Source: Macrostomum hystrix
Taxonomy: Eukaryota; Platyhelminthes; Macrostomidae
NCBI GenBank assembly: GCA_950097015.1
Contig: CATNEN010000038.1
Location: 10,283,501 to 10,347,500 of the forward strand
DNA length: 64,000 bases
Reading direction: 5' to 3'
The notes under the pieces are model-generated. The model saw only the letters and a list, made by a program, of their open reading frames with translations, was not told the DNA's origin and did not search any database. Numbering within the stretch: the stretch's first letter is position 1; each line of letters opens with the position of its first letter. Position numbers and translations under genes: made by a program. Shown here piece by piece: positions 44,659-55,535 of the stretch.

Positions 44659-45257
44659 CTGAAATGTATCGACGATGCGAACAATTGAATCACGCCTGTC
44701 TCATCTCTCTGATCTCACCCAAGACGTCTCATCTCTCCGATCTCACCTCACCCCTGTCTCGTCTCTCCGATCTCACCTCACCCCTGTCTCATCTCTCCTC
44801 TGTCTAATCTGAACACTGTCACATGCATCTTGGCCCTGATTCATGTCTTCACTGTCTCATATCTTCCCTGTTTTATCTCCCGTCTTATCTCTCCTCTGTA
44901 TAAAACTGTGCCGTGTCTTACATCTTCCATGTCACATCTCTCGCCTGTCTCATCTTTATCCTGTCTCATCTCTTTCCTATCTGATTTCACAGTCAATACC
45001 GACCCGCATTCATTTTAGAATCTATCTTTAGCCCGCTGGAGCTAAATAGACTCTGAGATTAAAAAAGCATTCGAACCCTGGCAGACAAACAGGGAATTCT
45101 ACCTTAGCGGCCATTTTCAGATGATGCAGTTTAGGCATGAGTTGGCAATCCGCGTAGGTTAGCTCATCTGAGAGCAGGTAGCGACAACTTAGCGACAATT
45201 TGTACATGTGGTTCGGACTGCGCGGCTTCGGTCGATACTTAAGGCGCAGAGGCTCAA
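44410..45257 (-). CDS. CLIC/EXC-4-like chloride intracellular channel protein, C-terminal exons
   Basis: Two exons, 45103-45257 and 44410-44658, joined in phase 0. The first ends in CRYLLSDELTYADCQLMPKL and HHLKMAAK, matching the CLIC block L.G.EL..ADC.L.PKLH..K..AK. The second starts FYRDFDVPSELQHLQAYYSA and continues with CSCPADRDVYQLYHDKL, the CLIC C-terminal helix with its CPAD. A glycine-rich tail ends at TGA 44410. CLIC proteins have a GST-like fold and switch between soluble and membrane forms. The N-terminal thioredoxin-like half, with the redox cysteine, is not seen; it must lie further right, beyond inserted repeats. Confidence 0.82.
44690..44995. repeat. Degenerate CTGTCTCATCTCTCC repeat in a CLIC intron
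   Basis: Diverged units of CTGTCTCATCTCTCCGATCT type fill much of the intron between the two CLIC exons. Confidence 0.7.
45103..45257 (-). CDS. CLIC-like gene, penultimate exon
   Basis: Acceptor TGTGATCCAG, donor AAG|GTAGAA, phase 1 to 0. Holds the LTYADC motif. A 30-bp array starts only about 10 bp upstream of the acceptor. Confidence 0.8.
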
Positions 45258-45261
45258 CTGG

Positions 45262-45715
45262 ATCACACCATCAGCAACATCACCTCATCAATTCTATGTG
45301 ACAGCAGCATCATATTATCAATTCTATAAGTTAGCAACATCATATTATCAATTCTATAAGTCAGCAGCATCATATTATCAATTCTATGTGACAGCAGCAT
45401 CATATTATCAATTCTATGTGTCAGCATCATCATATTATCAATTCTATAAGTCAGCAGCATCATATTATTAATTCTATGTGACAGCAGCATCATATTATCA
45501 ATTCTGTAAGTCAGCAGCATCATATTATCAATTCTATGTGTCAGCAGCATCATATTATCAATTCTATGTGACAGCAGCATCATATTATCAATTCTATAAG
45601 TCAGCAGCATGATATTATCAATTCTATGTGACAGCAGCATCATATTATCAATTCTATAAGTCAGCAGCATCATATTATCAATTCTGAGTCAGCAGCATCA
45701 TATTATCAATTCTAT
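45262..45715. repeat. 30-bp intronic minisatellite (CLIC intron)
   Basis: About 15 units of CAGCAGCATCATATTATCAA plus TTCTATGTGA or TTCTATAAGT. It abuts the KDZ-type terminal repeat at 45716, so that element probably inserted into this array. Confidence 0.95.
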
Positions 45716-45815
45716 GTGACGTCTTGGCAAGTGCAAAAGATTGAAACGCGCACTGTTCACTTTCACGCCACGATGAGGCGCGTCACGTTCGTGAAAGAAA
45801 AATTTATCTGACAAA
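45716..45815. mobile_element. Terminal repeat of a KDZ-type element (left end)
   Basis: Begins GTGACGTCTTGGCAAGTGCA and is the near-exact reverse complement of 30114-30211. The satellite and accessory gene lie on its right, so this is a left end. Confidence 0.75.
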
Positions 45816-46920
45816 TGCAGAGGGAAAATGTCAAAGCAATGAATGCACAGTGACAATCCCAGCATTAGTTTTATGCAGAGGGAAAATGTCAAAGCAATGA
45901 ATGCACATTGACAATCCCAGCATTAGTTTTATGCAGAGGGAAAAATGTCAAAGCAATGAATGCACAGTGACAATCCCAGCATTAGTTTTATGCAGAGGGA
46001 AAAATGTCAAAGCAATGAATGCACAGTGACAATCCCAGCATTAGTTTTTTGCAGAGGGAAAAATGTCAAAGCAATGAATGCACAGTGACAATCCCAGCAT
46101 TAGTTTTATGCAGAGGGAAAATGTCAAAGCAATGAATGCACATTGACAATCCCAGCATTAGTTTTATGCAGAGGGAAAAATGTCAAAGCAATGAATGCAC
46201 ATTGACAATCCCAGCATTAGTTTTATGCAGAGGGAAAATGTCAAAGCAATAAATGCACATTGACAATCCCAGCATTAGTTTTTTGCAGAGGGAAAAATGT
46301 CAAAGCAATGAATGCACAGTGACAATCCCAGCATTAGTTTTATGCAGAGGGAAAATGTCAAAGCAATGAATGCACAGTGACAATCCCAGCATTAGTTTTT
46401 TGCAGAGGGAAAAATGTCAAAGCAATGAATGCACAGTGACAATCCCAGCATTAGTTTTATGCAGAGGGAAAAATGTCAAAGCAATGAATGCACATTGACA
46501 ATCCCAGCATTAGTTTTATGCAGAGGGAAAATGTCAAAGCAATGAATGCACAGTGACAATCCCAGCATTAGTTTTATGCAGAGGGAAAAATGTCAAAGCA
46601 ATGAATGCACATTGACAATCCCAGCATTAGTTTTATGCAGAGGGAAAAATGTCAAAGCAATGAATGCACATTGACAATCCCAGCATTAGTTTTATGCAGA
46701 GGGAAAATGTCAAAGCAATAAATGCACATTGACAATCCCAGCATTAGTTTTTTGCAGAGGGAAAAATGTCAAAGCAATGAATGCACAGTGACAATCCCAG
46801 CATTAGTTTTATGCAGAGGGAAAAATGTCAAAGCAATGAATGCACAGTGACAATCCCAGCATTAGTTTTATGCAGAGGAAAAATGTCAAAGCAATAAATG
46901 CACATTGACAATCCCAGCAA
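45816..46920. repeat. ~60-bp subterminal satellite, about 18 copies
   Basis: Units of GCAGAGGGAAAAATGTCAAA plus GCAATGAATGCACAGTGACA and ATCCCAGCATTAGTTTTAT. Reverse complement of the 29635-30113 array, but more than twice as long. Confidence 0.96.
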
Positions 46921-47093
46921 TATTTGACAGAATATAGACTCTAGTCCCTGTAAAGATAGCAGCTCTCTGCACAGTGACTATTTTCGGCTGAAAACATTGA
47001 AAACCATAGCATATTGCATCTTAAATATTATACTATCTAATATTAAGCTATTGGCGTCGTGTGGGCCTCTAATAATTGTTTCATATTAAAATT

Positions 47094-47983
47094 TCATTCC
47101 GTTTGTCTAGTATCTAGTCTAAGCGTAATGTTGGGTGCAGAGCTCGCCCCATATAAAGATGACTGAGCAAGTCTATTTGCGTCATCTACAAATGGAGTAT
47201 TGAAAGGATTAAAATTTGTTGAACTTTCACTTTCGTGAAAGTGTTGCCGATATTTCGCGGTTACAGAAGTCAGTGCCGTATCTCCTTCACTCTCCAAGTC
47301 ACTTGTGGTGATATTATGGTAGTCATCGACTTGTAGCCCTTCTTCCATCACTTGAGCCTGTTGTTGATGCAGATGAGAGGCACTTATTGGTGTATCATGA
47401 TCAGGTGATACATCAATGGAAACTGAATTACAAAATGTCAGTTCTGTATTTTCGAGTTCCTTTAAAATGGCTACACATTTTTCTCTGGATAAGTGATGGG
47501 GGTCCTTCAATTCTGGAATGAATTTGCAACTTTTTCCGACAAGGCTCCATGGAATCTTGCCGTCGAAACCTGTCGCTGTTTTATGTGCAATTTTAGCCCT
47601 TAAAAAAATTTCTTGTCGCATTTTTTTCACATCGCTATAAACAGAAGCTAGGTTTCGTGGCTGACTAGTTTCAGCAAGCTGAACATCACTGCGCTCATTT
47701 GCCATATTTTGTTGTTCTGCTTTTTTCGCGTCATCCATTAGTTCTGCTATTTTATTTATATGGGGCTCCATAGCGCTTCTAACATTAGGCGATATGTCAT
47801 TGGACGTGGTAAAATCGGTTCCACGTCGGGTTAATATAATAAGTACGTATGTCTCACCTGTACGTTTTAAATCATTTACCACTTTTCTTATTTTCTTCTG
47901 CTGATTTTTAGCTTCTTCTTGAAGACGTCGCTTTTCTTCGATTGGCAGACTCATATACTCGCGACGCAGTTCGGCGGTCCACA
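47094..47983 (-). CDS. Accessory gene, exon 2
   Basis: 890 bp, phase 1 in. Contains the HMG-like segment and IPWSLVGKSCKFIPELKDPH, a possible second small domain. Confidence 0.5.
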
Positions 47984-48346
47984 CTAGAATTAAAGGAAGA
48001 TTTGAATTTTTAAATTTTACCAAAACATAGTGACTAATTATTATATTTATTTATTTCTAGCTTTTATGTAAATTAATAGATGCACCCCACAGAGAATATA
48101 ACATATGATGTAGCCTAGAAAATACAACAATATTCAAGACTTTTAGAAAAAAACAATGTTATGCTGCATAAATGGACTAAAATGTTTTGTATTAAAAATA
48201 ATGCTGCCTACTCATACATTACTATTTCTTGAGTTCTAGTCTTACTATATATCCCTGTAGTATATTTTTAAGTAATACTGACCATAAGAAAACTTACCTG
48301 CCTTTCCTTTGTTTTGCAAAAACACATTGGCACCAGTTAGAACCAT
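47094..48346 (-). CDS. Accessory protein gene of the KDZ-type element (two exons)
   Basis: Exon 48298-48346 begins MVLTGANVFLQNKGKA and splices in phase 1 to 47094-47983 (acceptor TTTAATTCTAG), which ends at TGA 47094. The product is about 312 residues. Residues 18-45 (WTAELRREYMSLPIEEKRRL) have the W...L....EK pattern of the second half of an HMG-like box. The rest is charged, with an acidic, Ser-rich C-terminal third. It sits just inside the KDZ-type terminal repeat and satellite, so it is probably an element gene with a DNA-binding role; that function is inferred from position. No breaks were seen. Confidence 0.5.
48298..48346 (-). CDS. Accessory gene, exon 1
   Basis: ATG at 48346, 16 codons plus one base, strong donor G|GTAAGT. 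The short first exon is supported by phase agreement and by the donor. Confidence 0.45.
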
Positions 48347-49027
48347 CTGTGTGTAAGAAAAAAATTAGAATTACAAAATAAAACCATTTTATTGCACTAT
48401 TTCTTATGCACTTTAATTTAAGACTCAAACTGAAATACGAAGCTTTAGTGCCTACTTTATGCTTTAAAATTTGAGTTAATTTAAATTTAAATTTCCTTTG
48501 TTTCTTTTTTTGGTTTGATAATCTCAATTTCTTATAATATAATCAGTACTGACCATAATAATCTTATTTCATCTTGTAACTCTTGTATTATGTATGCCTG
48601 TACCATAATAATATAAAAATATTATAGGGGTAGGGCCTAGTGAGAATATTATGTCACAAAAGGGTTGCTGTTCTATAAAAAGGTGTACAAGCGCATGGCA
48701 TAAATTTACTTTTGTTTGCAAAATTATTTTTATGAATAAATTTAAAATTGCGCTAAATGAAACAAAAAGTGCAGTGCAGAAACAATTCAGTTTATAGTAT
48801 TCGTAACAATTCAGTTCAATTCAGTTCAGTTCAGTTTAGTTTAGTTTACTTGGCTGTTATATAGCCACAGGGTATATAGTGACAAATCTAGTAAAAAATG
48901 CTACAGAATGCTTGGAAGTTGGAAGCTTGGAAATATTGCCTGATTGAAGTCACTAATAAAGGTTAGAAATGTAGCTGCGATTCTTTCTGCTCTTTGGATG
49001 CTGCCGAGCTGGTTATGGCCAAAGACA
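48347..49027. other. AT-rich sequence, nothing recognised
   Basis: No gene; a (CAATTCAGTT)-like run lies at 48780-48850. Confidence 0.35.
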
Positions 49028-49036
49028 ATTATGAAA

Positions 49037-49520
49037 GGCAGTGCTTATCCCCACGGTACCGTAGAAATAATTTTTGTCTTATTCCTACAGTACAGTGGGA
49101 ATAATTTCCTGCTTATCTGCACGGCACACTGACGAGATAGCTGTCCTATCTTCAACATAGCTCCAGAGATGCGTAAAGTAATAGACTGGATTATAGGCTT
49201 AGAAGGCTTGAGCTATAAGATTAGAAAAATACACACTTCAGTTGTATTCTTTTAAATATATAAATAATAGCAATATATATTTTATATACTTAAAAAGCCA
49301 CCGTATTAGTTAACTAATTGCGAAAAAAGCAGAAAACTTTTATTTGTTTACTTGCTTTTAAAAACCGGAAGAAAAAAAAATTGCAGTCACGATAAAAAGA
49401 TAGATGATTAGGACAGCTATCTTATCAGTGTGCCATGCGGATAAGCAGGAAATTATTCCCACGGTACCGTAGGAAAAAGACAAAAATTATTTCTACAGTA
49501 CCATGGGGATAAGCACTGCC
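49037..49520. mobile_element. Mutator-like MITE, 484 bp
   Basis: Arms of about 115-120 bp (49037-49150 and 49398-49520) are inverted repeats of each other; both ends read GGCAGTGCTTATCCCCA(C/T)GG inward. The 9-bp sequence ATTATGAAA directly flanks both sides (49028-49036 and 49521-49529). Long terminal repeats with a 9-bp target duplication are the pattern of Mutator-like elements. The 250-bp interior has no coding capacity. Confidence 0.78.
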
Positions 49521-49529
49521 ATTATGAAA

Positions 49530-51065
49530 AATTCCACACCACATTATTTATGCCAGGTATATTAATTATTATTGTTGCAAGGCAGGTAGTAACGTTGTAC
49601 AATTTTGGGAGGAGCAAAAAATTGTTTTGACATGCACTCTACCACTTTTCTGACTATGGCATGGTAGGGGGTTAAAGCTATAACAAATCTGATTAAAAAT
49701 GAAATCAGCACATCAAAAAGCCTTAGTAGCCACAGATTTATCCTCCTATCAAAACAAGAACTATTTTATATAGACCTAAAGTTCAAGAGACCCTCGCCTC
49801 CCCGCTGGGTCCATGGACCACCCTGCAGCTAAGTCTAGTAAGTCAAAGTTCAAGAAGCCCAAAAAGCAAGCAAAGTTAAAATGTATTAAAAACTTGAAGT
49901 CTATACTTTATAGCAATTATCATTTTGGTTTAAAAAATTTAGCTAGTCAGCCAGACCACTGACTGATAATTTGGATATAAGTTGCATTAGTAACACTCTT
50001 AGTAGTTTAGTCTTAGGTTTTAACTAACATCTATTATTAACTTTACATGTAACATTTTCATTGTGTCAGTTAATAAATGTTGAAAAATCAAAACAATTGG
50101 ATTGGGATTTCGATTTGCTGGCATAAGTAGTACTAGTAACTAAATTTAAAACGAAAAAACATTGCTTACCTTTGTTATAAAAAAATTAATAGAAAATTTC
50201 AATACTTAAATTGACAAAGTAACTTTAAAAAATACCTTCTCTAGACACAGTAAAGTACAATCTGTTATGGATGTAATGATATCCTAAGTGTAAAATGCCA
50301 ACTAAACTAGTTTGGTGGCGCAGCGCATTAGGGCGCGTTTTTTATTTAAACAATTCTAAACTATTAAATAAAAACTTAAATAAAAAATTATACTACAACG
50401 TAACTAAGAAAATCTTTTTTTGAGAAGTACTAATACACTTTTTTAATGCGCATACTTAGTTCTGTATAATTATTTGTTATACCATACGCACGTAAAGTTA
50501 TGAAATTGACGTAAAATCCGGACTATTCAGACTCGTTTTTGACATGTAAAAAGAGTATTTATAAAAATACAATTCTTTCTTTCCATGTAACACTAAAAAA
50601 GTGACGAATTCTATAGACAAATGAATACAATTATATTGAGAATGATTGCAGAAGGACTGCGGGCAATGGCACATCATTTAGTGACACTAGACCCACAGCG
50701 AGCTATTTTTTGCTAATACCTTATTCGGATCATTGTCATAAATAATTACGAGTACATAATCAGTCTTACTTGTTTCTGTTTCGTTTCTTTTAAGGCACTG
50801 TAGAGTTATACCGCTATACTTTCTGGAATTTTAGAACTGATTCTGGTTCTGGAATTCTGGGTAGAATGAAAAGCCTATTTTACGGGTTGGAGAGCTGGGT
50901 AAAACAGCTTTAATTTAATTTTTCAATTAACTGCCGTCAAAAATAAAGCCAATATAATCTAGCAACCAAGTTATATAAATATGAGTAATTTAAAATTAAA
51001 ATAAATATGATTTGATTTTGTTTTTGTCTTATAACTAGTATAAATATGTCTTTCTATGCATGTAT
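49530..51065. other. AT-rich sequence with minor signals
   Basis: A 49-codon plus frame at 49813-49962 begins MDHPAAKSSKSKFKKPKKQA; it is Lys-rich but has no support as a gene. A tRNA-like half-head, GGTGGCGCAGCGCATTAGGG, lies at 50317. Otherwise nothing. Confidence 0.35.
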
Positions 51066-51069
51066 AACT

Positions 51070-51150
51070 CAACCTGTGTGGCGTGTTGATAGAGAGAGCG
51101 CTCTGTTTGAGTGTTACGAGGGGGGTTCGAATTTTTTCCGTATTATTTTT
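51070..51150 (+). mobile_element. tRNA-like sequence (pseudogene or SINE head)
   Basis: TGTGGCGTGTTGATAGAGAG resembles an A box, and GGGGTTCGAATTTTTTCCG a B box, about 45 bp apart. The stems do not close properly, so it is not a working tRNA. A T-run follows. Confidence 0.4.
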
Positions 51151-51605
51151 ACTAATGAATTTTTTTGATCCGATATTTTATTGTGATGCTAAATATTTAC
51201 TAATTATTTCGTTTTATAGCCATTTTATACAGTGGATGTGTTGTAATTTTAGTTCTGGCTTCTGATAAGCCATTAAGCCCTCGCTGTTAAGGTGGAAGTA
51301 TCATTTGTTTGAGACGGGGTGATCACTTCTTGGTTCTTACTTAGCACGATAGAAAAGCGTCATATATCTATTACACGTAAAATCCACTTAATCAGTAAGT
51401 CCCATCTAAACTCATTCAGCTTTAGTTGTATTGTATTAATTAGTATGAACTGTGGTTTGCTTGCCTATATGTTTGGAAATAAATGATTATCAGTGCAAAG
51501 GAAAAATATTTAGATAGCCAGTTACATACTTCATATTTCATACTTTCTACTTGCAGTAGACGAGTAGCATGATCCATGTAAAATTTATCGGAAGTCTACC
51601 CCCTA
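51151..51605. other. AT-rich spacer
   Basis: Nothing supported. Confidence 0.35.
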
Positions 51606-51609
51606 CCCC

Positions 51610-52213
51610 CTACCCCCCCGTGGGTCCACATGGATTCACCCGGCTAGCCGAGTATTTTTTGACTAGTGGAAGTGTCGGCTAGCCGGCGGCCGCGAGCTGA
51701 CAGTCTAGGGGTTTGGGCTGTGTACATTCACGGCTTGAAATACAATGTACAGTCTGGGGCTTCGGCGCCCGGGGAAGGGAGGGGGTGGCTGTAATAAAAT
51801 TTGGCCCGCAGAGTGGCGGAGGGGAGTTGGGGTGGCTGTCCTCGGAAAACAAAAAGTGACTCACTTTGAGATGATGCAGCTTTGCTCTGGATTGAGTAGA
51901 GATGTTCAAAATTGACAGCATTGTTGGAAAACATGTAAAGTGTAAGTGGATCAAATTTGGAGAAAATCTGACAAAGTGGGGCGACGATATGTCGAATTGA
52001 GTGATTTTTTGACGATTTTTGAGCAGTTTTTTGCACTTTTGAGCAGGAAGGAAATGATTTTTCGGGAATTTGAGTAGCCTATTGCACTCAGCGTAGGTGG
52101 TTTTAGGTATGTGCAAAGTTTGGTGCGATTTGGTTGAGCGGTTTCGGCGTCTATAAAGACAAAAGGCAGACACACACACAGACACACAGAGTTTTCACTT
52201 TTATATATATAGA
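51610..52213 (-). mobile_element. Non-autonomous Helitron-like element, about 600 bp
   Basis: On the minus strand it starts TCTATATATATAAAAGTGAA, the typical Helitron 5' end, and finishes with the CCGGCTAGCCGA / TCGGCTAGCCGG inverted pair and a GTGGACCCAC hairpin near 51620. The same end block stands at 21163-21247. The 168-codon frame inside is not protein-like. Exact termini and the A/T insertion site could not be fixed. Confidence 0.55.
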
Positions 52214-52214
52214 T

Positions 52215-52830
52215 GGTTCGTAAAGAGTTCTAGTTTGGGAAGACTTTAGTTTGGGAAGATTCTAGTTTGGGAAGATTCTATTTTGTGAAGATTCTGGTTT
52301 GTGAAGATTTTAGTTTCGGAAGATTCTAGTTTGGGAAAATTCTTTTTTTGGGGAGATTCTAGTTTGGGAAGATTCTTTTTTGAGGAGATTCTAGTTTGGG
52401 AAGATTCTAGTTTGGGGAGATTCTAGTCTGGGAAGATTCTTTTTTTGGGAAGATTCTAGTTTGGGAAGATTCTAGTTTGGGGAGATTTTAGTTTGGGAAT
52501 ATTATTTTTTGGGGAGATCCTAGTTTGGGAAGATTCTAGTTTGGGGAGATTCTATTTTGTGAAGATTCTGGTTTGTGAAGATTTTAGTTTGGGAAGAGTT
52601 ACAGTTTAGGAAGATTCTAGTTTGGGAAGATTCTAGTTTGCAAACTAGAAGATTTTGGTTTGGGAAGATTCTTTTTTGGGAAGATTCTAGTTTAGGAAGA
52701 TTCTAGTTTCGGAAGATTCTAGTTTCGGAATATTTAAGTTTGGGAAGATTCTAGTTTGGGAAGATTCTAGTTTGGGAAGATTTTGGTTTGGAAAGATACT
52801 AGTTTGGGAAGATTCTGGTTTTTAGATTGC
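52215..52830. repeat. ~18-bp satellite (TTCTAGTTTGGGAAGA)
   Basis: About 35 units with many variants (TTCTTTTTTGGGGAGA, TTTTAGTTTCGGAAGA). Begins right after the Helitron-like 5' end. Same family as 19240-19425. Confidence 0.9.
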
Positions 52831-53785
52831 TTTAGTTAGAGAAGTCACAGGTTATGAATGGTTCTGGCTTGAGAAGTGATCCGCAAATAATAGTGTCCAG
52901 TAACACTAATAATGAGAAGTTATTAGTGTCCACGCGTTAATTCTTTTGAACTCTAGCACGCAAGCATGCCAGAAAATACAAGTGTAATTAATGAATAACT
53001 TTATAGCACATCTAATTCTCTTCTCGGACAAAAAACTGTTCTTAAACACGCAAAGGACGTACGAAATATTTTTCAGGTTTTGCTTCAACAAAGTTAGAAT
53101 TTGTTGCTTTCCTTCAGAGAGCATGGATAAAAAAGAGAAAGTAAATACAATAGAAAACATTAATGGACAGAAAGGGTTAGAACATTTTTAAAGCCAATCG
53201 AAGCGAATGCCCGCAAATGGAAAATCTGATAACAATATCCATTATTAAATTTGTCTATCATCAAGTTCACAGCGCTTCTATAGACAAACAAGTTTCTGCA
53301 ACAAGAAAAAAAGAAAACAAAAAAATAAATAATTAAGAGATGTAAAGAGAAAACAACAATAGAAAAAAACTATATGCCTTCTTGAAGTAAAAAAACTGCT
53401 GAAATCTAAAAAGCCACAAGTTTATAAGACAGAATTAATAATAGGCAGAGCAAGAACTTGGCCCGACGCAAATTAACAATAGCGGCAATAATCAATAGAA
53501 ATATACACGTGAAAGAGAAGTCTGTAAATAATTTCATATAATGCTGAACAGCCCAGCTGCCAGTGCTGCTGAAATTTCATTTTACACTTTATCCATGGTC
53601 TATGAGTGTTAATAAGGCTCTGTTTAAACTTTTTGAACATTTTGGGACAGCTCCTAAGGATTTGGGACCTTTTCCAAATAATTTTGTCTATTCCATAGAC
53701 TCGGATCATTTCGACATATTTGCGAAGATTCCAGTGGCTTCGGGACAGTTAGAAAAAAATGTTTCTGAAGGTTTTAATCGATTCT
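52831..53785. other. AT-rich spacer
   Basis: Only short frames; nothing supported. Confidence 0.35.
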
Positions 53786-53789
53786 AAAA

Positions 53790-54190
53790 AGTTTTGGGTG
53801 ATTTCAACTGCTCTTGGGACGATTCCAAAAGCGTTGGGACGATTCTGAAAGCATTAGGAAGAATCCAAAAACGTTAGGACGATTCCAAGAGCATTAGGAA
53901 GATTCCAAAAGCGTTGGGACGATTCCAAGAGCATTAGGAAGATTCCAAAAGCGTTGGGACGATTCCAAAAGTGTTGGGACGATTCTGAAAGCATTAGGAA
54001 GATTCCAAAAGTGTTGGGACGATTCTGAAAGCATTAGGAAGATTCTGAAAGCGTTGGGACGATTCTGAAAGCATTAGGAAGATTCCAAAAGCGTTGGGAC
54101 GATTCCAAAAGCGTTGGGGACGATTCCAAAAGCGTTGGGAAAGATTCCAAAAAGCGTTGGGACGATTCTAAAAAGCTCTGGGACCATTTT
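53790..54190. repeat. ~20-bp satellite (GATTCCAAAAGCGTTGGGAC)
   Basis: About 20 units alternating GATTCCAAAAGCGTTGGGAC with GATTCTGAAAGCATTAGGAA. Diverged units extend on both sides (53560-53790 and 54190-54430). Confidence 0.92.
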
Positions 54191-55535
54191 GTTTTAAGGT
54201 TTTGACACTGATTCCAAAGAATCTTGTCCATTCCAAAATACTTAGGACGATTAAAAAAAGAAATTCTTATGGCTTTAATCAATTCTAAAAGCTCGGGACG
54301 ATTCCAAAGGATTTTGGGACGAATCCAAAGGATTCATATTTCTGGGACCAATGCGGAGGTTTTGAGTCGGTTCTATAGGCTTTAATCGATGGCTATAAAC
54401 TTGCTCTTAAGCCAGTTTTACAAGAATTTAGGACAATTCCAAATGAGATTCGGGACGACAGCTAAAAGTAAATTATTATAGTTTTCAAACGCATAATAAT
54501 GAAATTTTGAATTTTGAGCACAGGCAGCTGGGCGAAAATATAGGGATGCCAAAGCAATAAAAATGGAATAGGAAATATCTTCATAGAAATTTGGGATTTC
54601 ATAAGCGAAACGCAGGTTCGAGAAAAAATGCAAAAAAGCTCGACAGAGAGACAAAAAAGAGAGAACCGACGCGCACTACTACAAGTAGGAAAATGTGCTT
54701 TTTGTTGAAAAATCGCATTACTGATATAAAAAACAAACTGTTTAATAATAAATGTTATTTCTTAACAAGAAGAATCACTGATAACTTTTAGCATTACTTC
54801 GACCTTTAAAATTGTAACAAAAAACCACTATTAAATTGGCACTACACAACAGGACTGTAAAAGGAAACGACTTCTTACAACGAATATTACAAATTTTTAA
54901 AGTAATGCACAAAACACGCAGAAAATGGTAACTTTTAAATGGATAGTTAAAAGGTTATGCAGACAGTTTTAGCCATAGACAGTGATTTATTTGCTGTCCT
55001 AGCAGGGTCAGCAGAATGTGGTCTATGCTAATTTGGCCAGTGAACTGATTGAACAAATACACTAATTTTTATCCAATCAATTTAACAGATAGATTGCCCC
55101 GTACAGAATATTGACAGATAGGTACAGGTGTTTTCGAATAAAAAGTTGTCAAAATGCGTGCCACTGCGCATTAACAGCGGTTATTCGCCATTTGCTGATC
55201 CATAGACATGCAGTTACAGACAGAATTACAGATAGACAGGCATTTACAGACAAAATTGTATTTAATAAATCGAAGATGAAGACTTAGAAGCCATGATTTT
55301 TGCACAATGCTGCATATTTTTATTCGTAAAAATACAACACAATGACCACTTAGAATATTTTTGTTAAATGTTACGGATACATTTTCGTTGGATGATTAGC
55401 TGTGTCCCACATTAATATCATGGAGGGATTTTTCAGCCAAATTACTATTAATGCTTAACATTATTTATTATATTTAGTCGAAATTCTTATCAATCACCGA
55501 TATTTTAAGCCAGATACAGGCTTCTATGCTAGACT
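54191..55535. other. Spacer downstream of the nuclear receptor gene
   Basis: AT-rich; includes diverged repeat units at its left. Short CAGACAG-rich runs near 55090-55260. No gene. Probably contains the receptor 3'-UTR close to 55535. Confidence 0.35.

Noticed and set aside
30114-45815. A single 15.7-kb element bounded by the 98-bp inverted ends
   Set aside because: The satellites and KDZ-type genes lie outside that interval, so the ends face outward; these are two separate elements or halves.
29635-46920. CRISPR-like regular repeats
   Set aside because: Head-to-tail arrays with no unique spacers, in a eukaryotic genome.
51070-51150. Functional tRNA gene
   Set aside because: A- and B-box-like stretches are present, but acceptor and anticodon stems do not pair.
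51679-52185. 168-codon minus frame
   Set aside because: Lies inside the Helitron-like element's terminal sequence (CTGTGTGTCTGTGTGTGTGTC run); no protein-like features.
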